DNA from: Ktedonospora formicarum
Lineage (GTDB): Bacteria > Chloroflexota > Ktedonobacteria > Ktedonobacterales > Ktedonobacteraceae
NCBI RefSeq assembly: GCF_016587355.1
Contig: NZ_BNJF01000002.1
Location: 1,550,001 to 1,614,000, forward strand
Direction: 5' to 3'
Length of the DNA: 64,000 nt
Shown here: positions 1-9,824 of the stretch, one piece after another
Numbering within the stretch: the first letter of the stretch is position 1
Layout of the letters: the number at the start of each line of letters is the position of its first letter
The notes under the pieces: model-generated
What the model was told of the DNA's origin: nothing
What the model saw: the letters and a program-made list of their open reading frames with translations, nothing else
Database searches by the model: none
Made by a program: the position numbers and the translations under genes

Positions 1-1258
1 AGGTGGCGAACAGCGCAATGAGAGCTTGAGGCACAAAGAGCAGCACAACCGTCTGACCTGGACCAATCCATTGAATCAACAGCCCTGTGAGCGCGAGGCC
101 CAGGGGCTGGCTGCCAAGAGAAAGGAGACGGAACACGCTCTGCACACGCCCCTGCAAATGGTCTGGGATCGCGATCATGCGATAGCTGAACTGGACGGAG
201 TAAAAGATGGGCACGATAATGAAGCTCACTCCGTTGGCGACCCCTAACACCCAGAGGTTCGGCGCGACGGCCAGGGCGAGCCAGGAAACGGCCCAAACCC
301 AGGCTGAAACGATCGTCAACGGACCAAAGGCGAAACGCTTTTGCAAGGGACCGCTCAGCACTGCTCCGGCAATACTGCCCACACCGCCACTAGCGAAGAG
401 CATACCGATGGCAAGCGGCGTGGCATGCAGGTTCTGCGCCAGCACAATCAGGATCAACGTAAAACCGACCGTGGAGAAGACGAGGACCAGGGTCAGTAGG
501 GCCAGGAAACGCAGGATGTGCTCGCGTCAGAGCCAGAGGAGACCCTCGCCGATCTCGTACCAGATTTTGCGTGGCTCCTCTGCGCGCTCCTCTTGGAAAC
601 GCGCGCGCATCAAGAAGACGCTCAGTACCGACCAAACATATGAGATGGCGTCGGTCAGAAACGGGACAGCCGGCCCGATGCCATAGAGCAAACCGCCCAG
701 AAACGGTCCCAGCGTCCAGGAGGTCGAGTTGATGGCCTGATTCTGCGCGCTGGCGGCGGGTATCTGCTCTTTGGGCACCAAGTGCGGCAGGCAGGCGATC
801 TCGGCCACCGAAAAGAAGGTCATCAGCGTCCCTTCGACCAGCGCGACCAGGCAGATTTGGAGAAGGCTTAGGTGCCCCAACCAGAGCGCTACGGGAATGC
901 TGCCTAGGGCAAGCGCTCGCCCGGTATCGCAGATCAGCATCACCCGCTTTCGATCCCAACGGTCGATCAACGCGCCCGCAGGCAGGCAGAGAATAGCAAA
1001 AGGCAAACTATCCAGAGCACCAACCAATCCTGCCTGAGTCGCTGAGTGCGTAATGCCCAGGACCAGCAGCGGAAAGGCTAGCAGCGAAACCTGGCTGCCG
1101 ACGCTTGAGAGGAGCTGGCTGCTCCAGAGCAGCATAAAATCGCGATTGCGCCAGAGCGACGGATAGCGAGGCGTCACCGCCACTTCCGCTGGCGTTAAGA
1201 TGAGTTCAGAAGAGCGCGAGCTTTCCTCGCCGCCTGGTTGATCGTGTATTTGATTCAT
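1..1258 (-). pseudogene. MFS efflux transporter, interrupted by in-frame TGA and cut by the window edge
   Basis: Major facilitator protein of the EntS/drug-exporter type that would pump a small molecule across the inner membrane. It starts at an ATG at 1258 (residues MNQIHDQPGG); the N-terminus shows RNRDFMLLWSSQLLSSVGSQ, the loop 2 motif GALIDRWDRKRVM and several hydrophobic helices. After residue 243 (GLLWL) a TGA at 527-529 stops translation, but the same frame then continues as REHILRFLALLTLVLVFS with further helices to base 1. The reading frame is intact on both sides, so this is a point nonsense change, probably of a Trp TGG codon. The 3' end lies outside the window. It could be a recent pseudogene, a base-call error or, less likely, readthrough. 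Confidence 0.8.
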
Positions 1259-1775
1259 ATTACTTGCTTCACCCAAAAACTGGAAAACAGCAGTCACGCT
1301 CCGCAAAAAGATTGGCCTCGACAGCAAAGCGCCTCTCTTCCCACCTTGGAAACGGGAAATGGAAATCTTTATTGTATGGATGGCCCGTCAACACCCCACG
1401 GCACCTGCGCTTTCCTCATCAGGCAACAACTGCCTGACAGGCATAGACAACGCAGACGGTTAGTGTATACGGGAACAGGAAGAGTTACAAGCGTTTTCCG
1501 CGCAACGATTGGGCAGACGATACCATCCCCATGAGGGATCAAAGTATGAACGGACGCCTGCGCGAATCACATATCTGATAGTGCTACCAGGATTAGTAGC
1601 TTTGAGAGGTCGCGAACATCACAACAAGCATGCACCATGTAGCAAGTTGCAGGAGCAACGACTGGAACAGATTGTTGTTCCCTGGCAAGAGCTGTTCTTT
1701 TTGCTCGATGGACGTTGCGTATTCAGATGTGACAGGCTTCCTCGCACATGAAGTCCTGTACGTGAGGATGAAGCG
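1259..1775. other. non-coding gap upstream of the MFS pseudogene
   Basis: No credible gene is visible on either strand. The short open frames have no family resemblance and no good ribosome sites. The gap probably holds the long leader or debris between the broken MFS gene and the Tn3-like remnant. Confidence 0.4.
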
Positions 1776-1869
1776 TTAGAAGACCTTCATCGCGAAGGTG
1801 GAGGTAGTACTCATGTTTGTTCCTTTCGCGTAGTAGGCCAAGCATAGCAAAGAAAATCCCATCAGTCAA
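1776..1869 (-). promoter_or_regulatory. strong sigma70-type promoter followed by a 12-codon mini-ORF
   Basis: On the minus strand a TTGACT -35 (1864-1869) and a TATGCT -10 (1841-1846) are separated by exactly 17 bases. Downstream, AAAGGAACAAAC precedes an ATG at 1814 that opens a 12-codon frame (MSTTSTFAMKVF) closed by TAA at 1776-1778. This is either a leader peptide or the first codons of a gene whose remainder is lost. The next gene on this strand, the broken MFS transporter, begins about 520 bases further on. Confidence 0.4.
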
Positions 1870-1922
1870 GAGGCCGCCAGCCAAAACTGTTACGGATCGG
1901 CATACCCTGTTTGCAGCCATTG

Positions 1923-2171
1923 TCACGATGCGAGGGAATATGCCTGTGTCGGCAAGCAGTTGGTTGGCCGGCAAACGCAATTGGGGTGAGTGTTTGAGCA
2001 ATTCCACATCACCTCGATTGCCGCGCGTTCTTCCGAAATGAGAATCTGGCGCGCACGCATTTCTGACAGGAGCGCTTCAATCAAGGCGATGCTGTTATCA
2101 GTGGTGAGAGCAAGCGGTAGCAACCAGGTGGAGAGCTCCCGATACGTGCTAGCCGAAAATGAGCGGAGCAA
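1923..2171 (-). pseudogene. Tn3-family transposase TnpA N-terminal remnant (DUF4158)
   Basis: The 82-codon open frame contains YRELSTWLLPLALTTDNS followed by IALIEALLSEMRARQILI. I recognise this as the conserved N-terminal DUF4158 block of Tn3-family transposases, which are normally near 1000 residues. After ISEERAAIEVMW the similarity ends and the frame terminates. It is a short decayed piece with no catalytic domain and no visible terminal repeats. Confidence 0.6.
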
Positions 2172-2240
2172 TCACGAGGATACTTCCTCGAAAATCGACA
2201 GTGTCATGTCCACGCTTTACACCAGTGGCGAGTTTAGCCC

Positions 2241-2726
2241 TTAACCCACCGCTTTCTTCACGAGCGCAGCGATTTTTGCCTCTTCTGTATCAGTCAACCC
2301 CTTCAGCGCGAAAGCGGTCGCCCACATATCATCTTCGTCGAGATTCGCGCTATCCTCGAAGCTGAATGTCGCGTATCTGGTGTTGAACTTGGGGGCAGGT
2401 CGGAAGAAGCAGACAATCTTGCCGTCCCTGGCATACGCGGGCATCCCATACCAGGTTTTCGGCGAAAGGACTGGCGCGCTCTCTTTGATGATCTCATGGA
2501 TCCGCATAGCCATGGAGCGATCCGGTTCTGGCATCTCGGCGATCTTCGCGAGCACGTCGCTTTCTCCTTCTGCTCTGTTCTTGTTGGCGCGCGCCTCCGC
2601 CTTCTGCTCTTTCGCGCGCTCCTTCATCGCGGCCCGCTCCTCTTCTGAGAATCCCTTATACTTGTTGGTAGGTGTTTCGGTGCTCCTGGCGGAATCCTGC
2701 GTGATTTGCTTTTCAGACTGGCTCAT
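2241..2726 (-). CDS. DUF1801 / YdhG-like (iron-chaperone fold) domain protein
   Basis: Protein of 161 residues. I start it at the ATG at 2726 because GAGGAAATTGTT lies directly upstream; a longer frame exists but has no ribosome site. The first ~65 residues are a charged, Lys/Glu/Ala-rich segment likely to be helical (EEERAAMKERAKEQKAEARA). Residues ~75-160 are a DUF1801 domain with the family's KTWYGMPAYARDGKIVCFF core and a C-terminal ALKGLTDTEEAKIAALVKKA helix. The fold is shared with frataxin-like YdhG proteins, but the biochemical role is unknown. It is probably a stand-alone cytosolic protein. Confidence 0.75.
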   Translation of the reverse strand: MSQSEKQITQDSARSTETPTNKYKGFSEEERAAMKERAKEQKAEARANKNRAEGESDVLAKIAEMPEPDRSMAMRIHEIIKESAPVLSPKTWYGMPAYARDGKIVCFFRPAPKFNTRYATFSFEDSANLDEDDMWATAFALKGLTDTEEAKIAALVKKAVG

Positions 2727-2894
2727 AACAATTTCCTCATCTTCATTTAGGTTGAAAACCTTACCGCATTTCAATTGCGGACATATATTCTTTTCGATAT
2801 GTGTCGCCTCACATGGTGGTGAAACCCCGGTCGGCATTTCTTCACGTATCCCCACTCATATTCAGTCCCCTTATGGCATCAGCATGTTTCTCTT

Positions 2895-3347
2895 TTAAGA
2901 GTCTTGTTTGCTTTTCCATTTTTTCCGTATTGGCTCACCAGTAGCGGAGTACACCGTTGAAAACGCGCTTTCTACAGTCAACTCGAATAAAATGTAGTGA
3001 TCTTGCGGTGGATATCCGTATGTAGTAGCAAGCTCCCGCATGGCTGGACTCTCAGTGAAATGAGCATGCCCAGTCAGCCTAAATTCTCCTTCGCCACCAT
3101 CATTGCTGCTTACCCAACAATGCAAGGCATAGCCTGAGCCACGCTGGAGATCATGGCCTTTCGGAGATGTTGGCTCCATAAACAAGAGAAGATGCCCCTC
3201 ACCAAGAATTGGCGTCACAGGATGAACTCTAGGCATCCCATCAGTACGAACGGTTGACAGAAACGCTGGACCACTTTTCAAGCGAATCTCGCCAAAAGAA
3301 GAGAGTTCGGGTTCAGCAAGCGCAAAATCTTGCCAGGACTGTTTCAT
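2895..3347 (-). CDS. pyridoxamine 5'-phosphate oxidase-family (PNPOx-like split barrel) protein
   Basis: Protein of 150 residues, the usual size for the small FMN- or F420-binding split-barrel proteins. The N-terminal half carries the typical strand pattern FLSTVRTDGMPRVHPVTPI, then LLLFMEPTSPKGHDLQRG, where a conserved K/R-x-x-D-L turn lies. The C-terminal half is FRLTGHAHFTESPAMREL and ends in a basic tail. The substrate cannot be deduced. Family members reduce quinones, F420-dependent substrates or bind haem. It lies between the VOC gene and the DUF1801 gene on the same strand, with gaps of about 190 and 170 bases, so co-transcription is not obvious. Confidence 0.8.
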   Translation of the reverse strand: MKQSWQDFALAEPELSSFGEIRLKSGPAFLSTVRTDGMPRVHPVTPILGEGHLLLFMEPTSPKGHDLQRGSGYALHCWVSSNDGGEGEFRLTGHAHFTESPAMRELATTYGYPPQDHYILFELTVESAFSTVYSATGEPIRKKWKSKQDS

Positions 3348-3458
3348 ACATGCTCCTCATTTTTACTTTACATCGTGTCAATCGGCGCGACGCCTCACCT
3401 GATCCAGTTTTGCGCCGGTGTGCCCGACAGCACACGTCTGAGCAGTTCTGACCCACTC

Positions 3459-3498
3459 CCAACCTGATGGGAGCGACTGCCAGCCCCCATCAGGTTGG
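3459..3498 (-). terminator. 13-bp perfect inverted repeat downstream of the VOC gene
   Basis: CCAACCTGATGGG at 3459-3471 is matched by its exact complement at 3486-3498 with a 14-base loop. It lies just past the stop of the VOC gene (minus strand), where a terminator is expected, but there is no clear T run. A second partial palindrome follows at about 3504-3522. Confidence 0.45.
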
Positions 3499-3540
3499 TC
3501 AAAGCGATCATGCAATGATGATCGCGCAACGTGGTTGCGG

Positions 3541-3912
3541 CTAGGACTGAACCACCTGCCACACGTTGCCATCGGGATCACGGAGGTCAAACCATTTGAC
3601 ACCAGACCCCGGGCCATACAGATCATCCTTTATATCATTGGCTTTAGCATCCTTTGCTTTGAGCCCGTTGTAGGTTTCCTCAATGTTTGAAGTTGAGAGG
3701 TACATCCTCATCGATCCTGGCTTCATGTTTCCATGTAACGTCGACAGCGTCAGCGTGGCACCGCCTCCTGGGAGTGCAAGCGTCACCCAGTGCTGGTCGC
3801 CTTGTCCGTAGTCTGTGGTTACCTGAAATCCCAATTGCTCCGCGTAAAAGGCTTTGGCCTTTGCCATATCAGTAACCGCAATCATCACCATCTGAATTTG
3901 TTCATTAGCCAT
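3541..3912 (-). CDS. VOC-superfamily (glyoxalase / bleomycin-resistance fold) protein
   Basis: Protein of 123 residues starting at the ATG at 3912, with GAAAGGTTGGTT upstream; a longer frame to 4062 lacks a ribosome site. It is one vicinal-oxygen-chelate module: MVMIAVTDMAKAKAFYAEQ opens the first beta-alpha-beta unit, and the end FDLRDPDGNVWQVVQS is the family's hallmark DPDGN strand. Such proteins act as dimers as metal-dependent lyases or dioxygenases, or as sequestering resistance proteins. The metal ligands do not identify a substrate here. Confidence 0.85.
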   Translation of the reverse strand: MANEQIQMVMIAVTDMAKAKAFYAEQLGFQVTTDYGQGDQHWVTLALPGGGATLTLSTLHGNMKPGSMRMYLSTSNIEETYNGLKAKDAKANDIKDDLYGPGSGVKWFDLRDPDGNVWQVVQS

Positions 3913-4179
3913 GGTTATAACCAACCTTTCAGGTATCATAAAACAGTGTATTCTTTGCTTTCGTTTCGCGGCCTTCGCACCGTGCGAGGGATCGGCGAGC
4001 CATTTTAGTTCACCAGGATTACCGAACCGCGTCTGAACAAAGAATAACAGAATGCAAGGCATTCTACAGTCGCCAAAAGGATGCCAAAAGGAGTAGTTGC
4101 CTGAAGAGAAAGACCACCTGTTGGGAGGAATCTCGTTAGAGCAAGGAGCGAGCCCGTGCCAATTTGAACGTTTTTCATT

Positions 4180-4491
4180 CTATTCGCTTGGAATTTGCTT
4201 GTCTGGCAAGAAACAATGGCTCTGGTCATTGTGCTCCTCGCCCTTCTCAGAAGCGATTGCTTTTTCAGTTCTCCCTTGCTGTGAAGCCTCCTCTCGTGTC
4301 TGGAGAGAGAGCAAGGTCAAGCCCAGGCCGTTGATTTTGAGCAGAACCCGATAGAGTGCTGCTTGATCGATCAGGGAACCTTACAAGATCGTTGGGCCAG
4401 AGGCCTGGGGAAGAACCTGAAGATCATCAAACCATTCTTGCCAGGAGATGTCCAGATGTTCTTTGATACCACAGCATCGAATGGCTCGCAC
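4180..4491 (-). pseudogene. interrupted paralogue of the small HLD-SWQEW / LDQAALHGVL protein family
   Basis: Read from a GTG at 4491 (AGGAGG just upstream) the frame gives GIKEHLDISWQEWFDDLQVL, then a TAA at 4381-4383, then in the same frame GSLIDQAALYRVLLKINGLG and LTLLSLQTREEAS. It is clearly related to the protein at 25283-25612, which has the same order HMDPSWQEW ... LDQAALHGVL ... LSLLSLE. The stop falls where the relative has LTG. This small family is, to my knowledge, common and uncharacterised in Chloroflexota. One nonsense change separates this copy from an intact reading frame ending at 4180. Confidence 0.6.
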
Positions 4492-4677
4492 TTTCCTCCT
4501 TTCGTTGAACCTGTGAGAAGTATAAAGCGCGAGGGGGTGAGTTGCCTTCACCCAATGGAATGGTTGTGGGTGGGTGAGGAAAAAGAACGAGAGCGCCGGT
4601 CGAGGCAAGCAGCGCGCAGCGTGTGGCAATCTCTCTGGGAGTGTCCAGCTTACCCTGTTCAAGCCACCAGGTAATGG

Positions 4678-5760
4678 CTAGTAAATTGGGCCAAACGCCT
4701 GATTGCTCGTGCCCTGGCCGTCTTGCAGAGGCACACCATGCACGAGGGGCGGTTCCTCCAGAGGTCTCCACCTACGGAAAGACTCTCCATCCCATTCCCA
4801 ACTGCTACCGTTAGTAAATGTTTCATTTCTTGCTGACAGGAAGGACAGGGGGAGCCAGGGGTCCTGAATCCAATCTACATTATCACCAATCTTCATACCC
4901 GGAGCTGCACCCAGATGGGAGCCGTAGCCGTATATGTGGCCTTGAGCAGCCTCTGTCTCTTCCCATCTCCAGATGCGGTACTGCAACTCTTCGGGAAGCT
5001 CGAATATGTCTGGATAGTCCTGAGTACGTTCCGGGATAAACTGGCAGACCTGCGGCATATAATCAGGGTTGAAGATGGTGGGTACTGGCTGCTCCTTCAG
5101 AACCTCAGAAATGGTGCTGCTCTGTCTCCAATACACACGGCATTCGGGCCCCCAGCAGGAGTATTCTTTATGGTCATGATCTCGTGGACACCAGAGCAAT
5201 TGAAAGAGATCACAACCTTCTGGAAAGACAAGTTCGGGGATATTATCAGCTCGCAGCTGGATGATCCCAACATAGGCTCCATGTGGCTGGCCTGCGGGCA
5301 TTGGGTCAGGTTCTCTGGAGAGGGAACCATTCGCATACCACTCTCTGTTGCGCTCATTTACAGGATCCCAGGACCCCGCCTCCCTGCGCAGCAATTCTGT
5401 ATCCTGTCTGTGTTGAGGTTCAGTCTGAGCATGACCAACTGAACATATCAGCCAGGGTTCGTTGGCGGGCCAGAGAAACGTGCCGCCCACCTTGCTTTCA
5501 TCTGGTCCAGGTTCAGGGTTTCGACGTGGGGGCAGGCGTACAGCTCGGCGGGCCAGGGTAGCTAATTCAGGAAAGAAAGCGGTGATATCAAGGGGAGATG
5601 GTGGCTTGTTCTCTTCTGCATCATGTTCCAACTCCTGATTATTTAAAATGCCCCATCGGGGCGAACGCTGAAGGCGCGAGTTGTCTAGCCAGGAATATGC
5701 ACCTCCAGGCGGGGCAAGCGATTGAACCAATATGTATATGGAACAAGCGTACCATATCAC
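4678..5760 (-). CDS. DUF1963 (YwqG-like) domain protein
   Basis: Protein of up to 360 residues. The core, residues ~85-300, follows DUF1963: KVGGTFLWPANEPWLIC, then VGIIQLRADNIPELVFPEG with DLFQLLWCPRDHD, and later HLGAAPGMKIGDNVDWIQDP. Proteins of this group (YwqG in Bacillus) have no proven function. The N-terminal ~45 residues upstream of EENKPPSPLDITAF look unlike the family. A better ribosome site with tandem ATGs (5624 and 5621) lies out of frame, so the start is uncertain and a small indel near 5610-5620 is possible. The gene stands alone in a poorly coding region. Confidence 0.7.
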   Translation of the reverse strand: MIWYACSIYILVQSLAPPGGAYSWLDNSRLQRSPRWGILNNQELEHDAEENKPPSPLDITAFFPELATLARRAVRLPPRRNPEPGPDESKVGGTFLWPANEPWLICSVGHAQTEPQHRQDTELLRREAGSWDPVNERNREWYANGSLSREPDPMPAGQPHGAYVGIIQLRADNIPELVFPEGCDLFQLLWCPRDHDHKEYSCWGPECRVYWRQSSTISEVLKEQPVPTIFNPDYMPQVCQFIPERTQDYPDIFELPEELQYRIWRWEETEAAQGHIYGYGSHLGAAPGMKIGDNVDWIQDPWLPLSFLSARNETFTNGSSWEWDGESFRRWRPLEEPPLVHGVPLQDGQGTSNQAFGPIY

Positions 5761-6308
5761 CAGAGCAGAGGCTAGGAAATAGAGGGAAAGATTTTAGATT
5801 TAACTCTGCCAAACATATTACCCACCAGGGCCGCGTTGATACCTCCATTGTAAATCCCAACATTCTAAGGGCGGAATCGGCAGAGGTATCCTGGTGAACA
5901 AAGAGCCAAAGGGTAAGCTCCTCAGCTTACGATAGCCCGTAGCGTTTTGCAGATTTCTCCCGCCCAATCTTGGGATTTACAACAAGGACACTTTTCGGTC
6001 ATTTTATCTGATGCGATCATTTTAGTGTATTCATAATGTTATGTATGTTACGAATATAATAATGTAATTATATGATTATGAAGGAAGAAATATGTTATGT
6101 TATACATTATCTATTATAATTTTATTGACTGATATCCTACCCCTGGTTCTGCGGGAAGTGACGCCTGTGGAGCAGGTGGAAGACGAGCGAAAGGCTTTCT
6201 CTCTGCACTGAAGCAGGAACCGAACACTGAGTATGGCATGTCCATACATGGATCAGTTTCGGAGAACGGAATAGCGCCATATCTGCGTAGAAAGAGGATG
6301 GGAGAGTG
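5761..6308. other. AT-rich intergenic region before the MalT-type regulator
   Basis: No gene is supported. Bases 6000-6130 are strongly AT-rich, with repeated TTATGT/TATAAT-like words, and could hold promoters for the plus-strand regulator gene. Nothing else is recognisable. Confidence 0.4.
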
Positions 6309-6344
6309 AAGTTCCCCAACATGTGATATACTGTTGGGGAACTT
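6309..6344. promoter_or_regulatory. 13-bp perfect palindrome upstream of the MalT-type regulator
   Basis: AAGTTCCCCAACA at 6309-6321 is mirrored exactly at 6332-6344 across a 10-base AT-rich spacer. It ends 65 bases before the regulator's ATG at 6410. The arm length and position suit an operator or a leader hairpin. Autoregulation by the LuxR protein is an inference only. Confidence 0.45.
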
Positions 6345-6409
6345 TGAGCAGGATGCATCTTGTCCTCAAAAAGTGAGGCAAGGTCGGGGAGCACTAAGAG
6401 AAGCAGGTC

Positions 6410-9400
6410 ATGACGCGATCAACACCTACTGTACGCGAGGATACGCTTTCTTTTTATGAAGAAAATCAGGCTATCTCAGTCGTTGTTGGATCAGAGCGAT
6501 GGTTCGAGTGGTTATGCGAGGAAACATCCACAACCTTCTCTTTCCAATCTCTTCACGGCTCCTATACGGCGCGTAAAGAACGTGTAGGAAACAGCCGGGG
6601 AGGCTGGTACTGGAAAGCGTATCGTAAGCATCAGGGAATACTCTATCGAGCATACCTAGGGAGACTGGAAGATCTGACTGTAGCACGACTGGCTAAAATC
6701 GCAGCTACGTTGTCAGAGCGCATACATGGAGAGATAGAGATTCCACAAGCTCTATCTACAGTGGAGCGTCAACCTCTTCAGCAAAAACACTATGAAGGTG
6801 CTATGCCGCCTCTGCTGGAAACCAAATTGCATCCTCCCCAACTTCCGGTGCTCCTTGTTGAGCGCGCGCGTTTGCTTTCCCAGCTTGATTACAGCATTGG
6901 GCATAAACTCACATTGTTGCAGGCCCCAGCAGGCTTTGGTAAAACGACATTAATGAACCAGTGGCTCGCTGCTCGTCGTGGGTCGCCCGCTTTTCCCGCA
7001 CTGGCCTGGGTCTCACTTGATGGTAGTGACAATGATCCTCTGAGGTTCTGGCACTATGTGATGCGGGCTTGTCAGATGTTGTTTGGGAGAGAGACACACG
7101 CTATAAACAAAGGACTGGCACTGCTCTCCGCAGCCAATCGCTCGCCCTTTGAACAGCCACCATTCGAAAGGGCGCTGACACACCTGCTTAATGATCTCGC
7201 AGAGCTATCTCCTGGGGGATTGCTTGTCCTAGACGATTATCATGCCATTACAGAGCCTCATATTCACGAAACGCTGACATTCTTCATCGACCACCTGCCG
7301 CCAGTGGTCCATGTGTTACTGCTCTCACGATCAGAGCCTCCTCTGCCCTTCTGCGTTGGCGCGCAAGAGGAGTGCTCTATGATTTGCATGTTGCCGACTT
7401 ACGTTTCTCTTTGGAAGAGGAGGAGCATTTTCTGCGCCAGGCGCTACCAGTCTCTCTCTCAGAGGTGGCGCTCATCCAGCTTGACGCTACCCTCGAAGGG
7501 TGGGCAGCCGGGCTGCGTTTGCTCTCCCTGGCGCTCTCGGGATGGAAGACGCCACAGGCTGTTGAGCAGGCGCTGCTCTCGTTGGGTGAGCATGCTACGG
7601 GAAGCCCGGCAGCGGAGGGCTTTTCCACTCCTCATCGCTCCCTGCTCGATTATTTTGTGCTGGAAATCCTGGAGACGCAGCCTGAGCCGCTCCAACGTTT
7701 TCTCCTGCAAACTAGCATGCTCAGCCGTCTTTCCGCTCCTCTTTGTGATGCTGTCACTGGGCAGCAGGATAGCGCGGAGCGGCTGGAAGCTATCGAGCGG
7801 GCAGGTCTTTTTCTGGAAACCCTGGAAGGGCCGGGTAGGTGGTATCGCTATCACACGCTCTTCGCGGAAGCCATGAGCCGTGAAGCTAGCCGTCGCCTGG
7901 ATGAAGAGACACTGAAGGTATTAGCGCTACGGGCAAGCTCCTGGTATGAACGAGAGAGGCTGCTCATGGAAGCAGTGGAGATGACCTGGCTTGCACATGA
8001 TGTGGAGCGGGTCGCCAGGCTCATTGAGCTATCCTTTGAGATTGAGTTCTATGAACCACGAACGATGTTGCGCTGGCTGGAGCATATACCGGAAACAGTA
8101 TTGCGGGAACATCCAATGCTCTGCCTCGTTTTTGCAACCGAACTCTGCTTTCCCGTAGAACTTCGCTTTTCGCAGAAGGCGCTACCAGTGGCTGCTGTAG
8201 TCCCGCTATCTGAAACGCAGGGTGCGCGTGTAGAGATGTTGCTTCGGATGGCCGAGGAAGGCTGGCGGAAAGCCGGCAATTATGCCTGGATCGGTACCAT
8301 CTGGAGTCATCGGGCATTGAATAGTTTGGTATATGGGGAACCAATTTTTCAGGTTATCGACTACTCCAGGAAAGCACTAGCTTATTTACCTCAGGGGGAT
8401 GAACCGGATCTCCGTTTGCGGATGTATCGTAGCTCGTGTCGGCTATTTGATGGCATAGATAAGCTTCACATGGGTCAGATAGCTGAAGCTCGACAAACCC
8501 TTCTCGGTGCGCAAGAAGATAATGTGTCTCCTGGCAATAGGTATCTTGCCCTCGATATCCACTTAACATTGGGCAAGTGTCATGCGCTTCAGGGCGAACT
8601 TCGGCGTGCGAGAGACCATTTTTGCCAGAGCCTTGCCCAAGCTAGAGAACTAAATGATGATGAGTTGACCGCGGATATCCTGCTAGAACTGGCATGGCTG
8701 GCGTTTGAGTGGAACGACCTCAGAGGTGCGGAGCAGCAGGCACAGGAGGCACAAGATATTGTGCTACACCGCTGCCCCCACGCTACAATGCTCTCCGATA
8801 GTGCAACATTCCAACTTACTCTTCTGCAATATGTACAGGGTGAGACAGCCACCGCTTTGGCGCAACTAACAATATTACTGGAAAAGCCACAGACGACCTG
8901 GACTCCTGGCGGTTTTTGGTTTCTATCTCGCATTCGCGCCTGGCACACACGTTTGAGGATAGCAATGGGGGATGTATCATTGGAACAAGACGGTCTGCCG
9001 CTGCTATCTCAAAGTGACGAGAGCACATCAATTACTGAGAACCTGGAAGAGCAGGTCTCGCGGGGACGGTTGCTTCTGGCACGGGGAGATGTGGAGGGCG
9101 CGCTTCAGCATTTTGCGTCTATTCTTCCAATCGCGCAGGAGCATTTACATCAGTGCGTTGTGCTTCAAATTCAATTGCTATTGGCGCTGGCGCATGCTAC
9201 CTGCAAGCAGGATCAGCAGGCTTTCTACTGGCTACGGCAAACTCTTTTGCAAGCGATGCGCGAGGGCTATATCCGTCTCTTTCTCAACGAAGGCAAGCCT
9301 CTGACACGCCTGCTACGCTTATTATTGCCAACCATTGAGGACAAGGCACTACGAGCGTATGCTCAGACCATTCTGCGCGCCGAAACTCAAGTGTATGAGC

Positions 9401-9648
9401 AGACGAGCGCTCCTCAAACTACTTCGGGCTCCTCCAGTTTGCTCCCCGAACCTCTTTCACCACACGAACAGCGTGTATTGCGCTTGCTGGCTGCTGGATG
9501 GAGCAATCAGGACATCGCGCGCGAGCTGATCGTGTCGGTCAATACTATCAAGTATCACATCAAACATCTCTACCAGAAGCTAGGGGTGAGCAATCGTTTG
9601 CAAGCTAGTGAGGCCGCGCGCTACCTAAAGCTAGACGAGTCTCTCTAA
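6410..9648 (+). pseudogene. MalT-like LuxR-family ATP-dependent regulator, frameshifted
   Basis: A large signal-transduction ATPase (STAND/MalT type) of about 1080 residues in two frames. The first frame holds a domain of ~100 residues (FSFQSLHGSYTARKE, GGWYWKAYRKHQG) often seen in Ktedonobacteria, then LLETKLHPPQ and the Walker A motif APAGFGKTT (residues 172-180) and LLVLDDYH. It ends at EPPLP near 7347. The second frame resumes with LLRWRARGVLYDLHVADLRF, the continuing conserved segment, so one base has been lost at about 7348-7351. The C-terminus has tetratricopeptide-like helices and a LuxR HTH (LSPHEQRVLRLLAAGWSN, then VSVNTIKYHIKHLYQKLGVS). It precedes the FAD monooxygenase gene it may control. 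Recent inactivation or a sequence error are both possible. Confidence 0.75.
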
Positions 9649-9702
9649 CAGTAGGTATCCTACCCCATCTCTTTCCCTCGTAACTACCCATCTGACTACC
9701 CG

Positions 9703-9727
9703 CCAGGAGAGTGTGCCCTTCTCCTGG
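9703..9727 (+). terminator. hairpin terminator after the MalT-type regulator
   Basis: CCAGGAGA (9703-9710) pairs with TCTCCTGG (9720-9727) across a 9-base loop and is followed by ACATTTTAT. It lies 55 bases beyond the regulator's stop codon. Confidence 0.55.
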
Positions 9728-9824
9728 ACATTTTATACTTCCAACAGATGCTTGAGAGCAAGCATAGATGAAAAGAAGAAGTAAGTAATGCATAATATAG
9801 TAAAAAGGGAAATGGATTATTATT

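Noticed and set aside
390..959. 189-codon minus-strand frame overlapping the MFS pseudogene
   Set aside because: Another frame of the same strand without transporter features; the real gene reads through the TGA frame.
1723..2007. 94-codon minus-strand frame next to the Tn3 piece
   Set aside because: It has no recognisable family and overlaps the promoter-like site and the transposase fragment in another frame.
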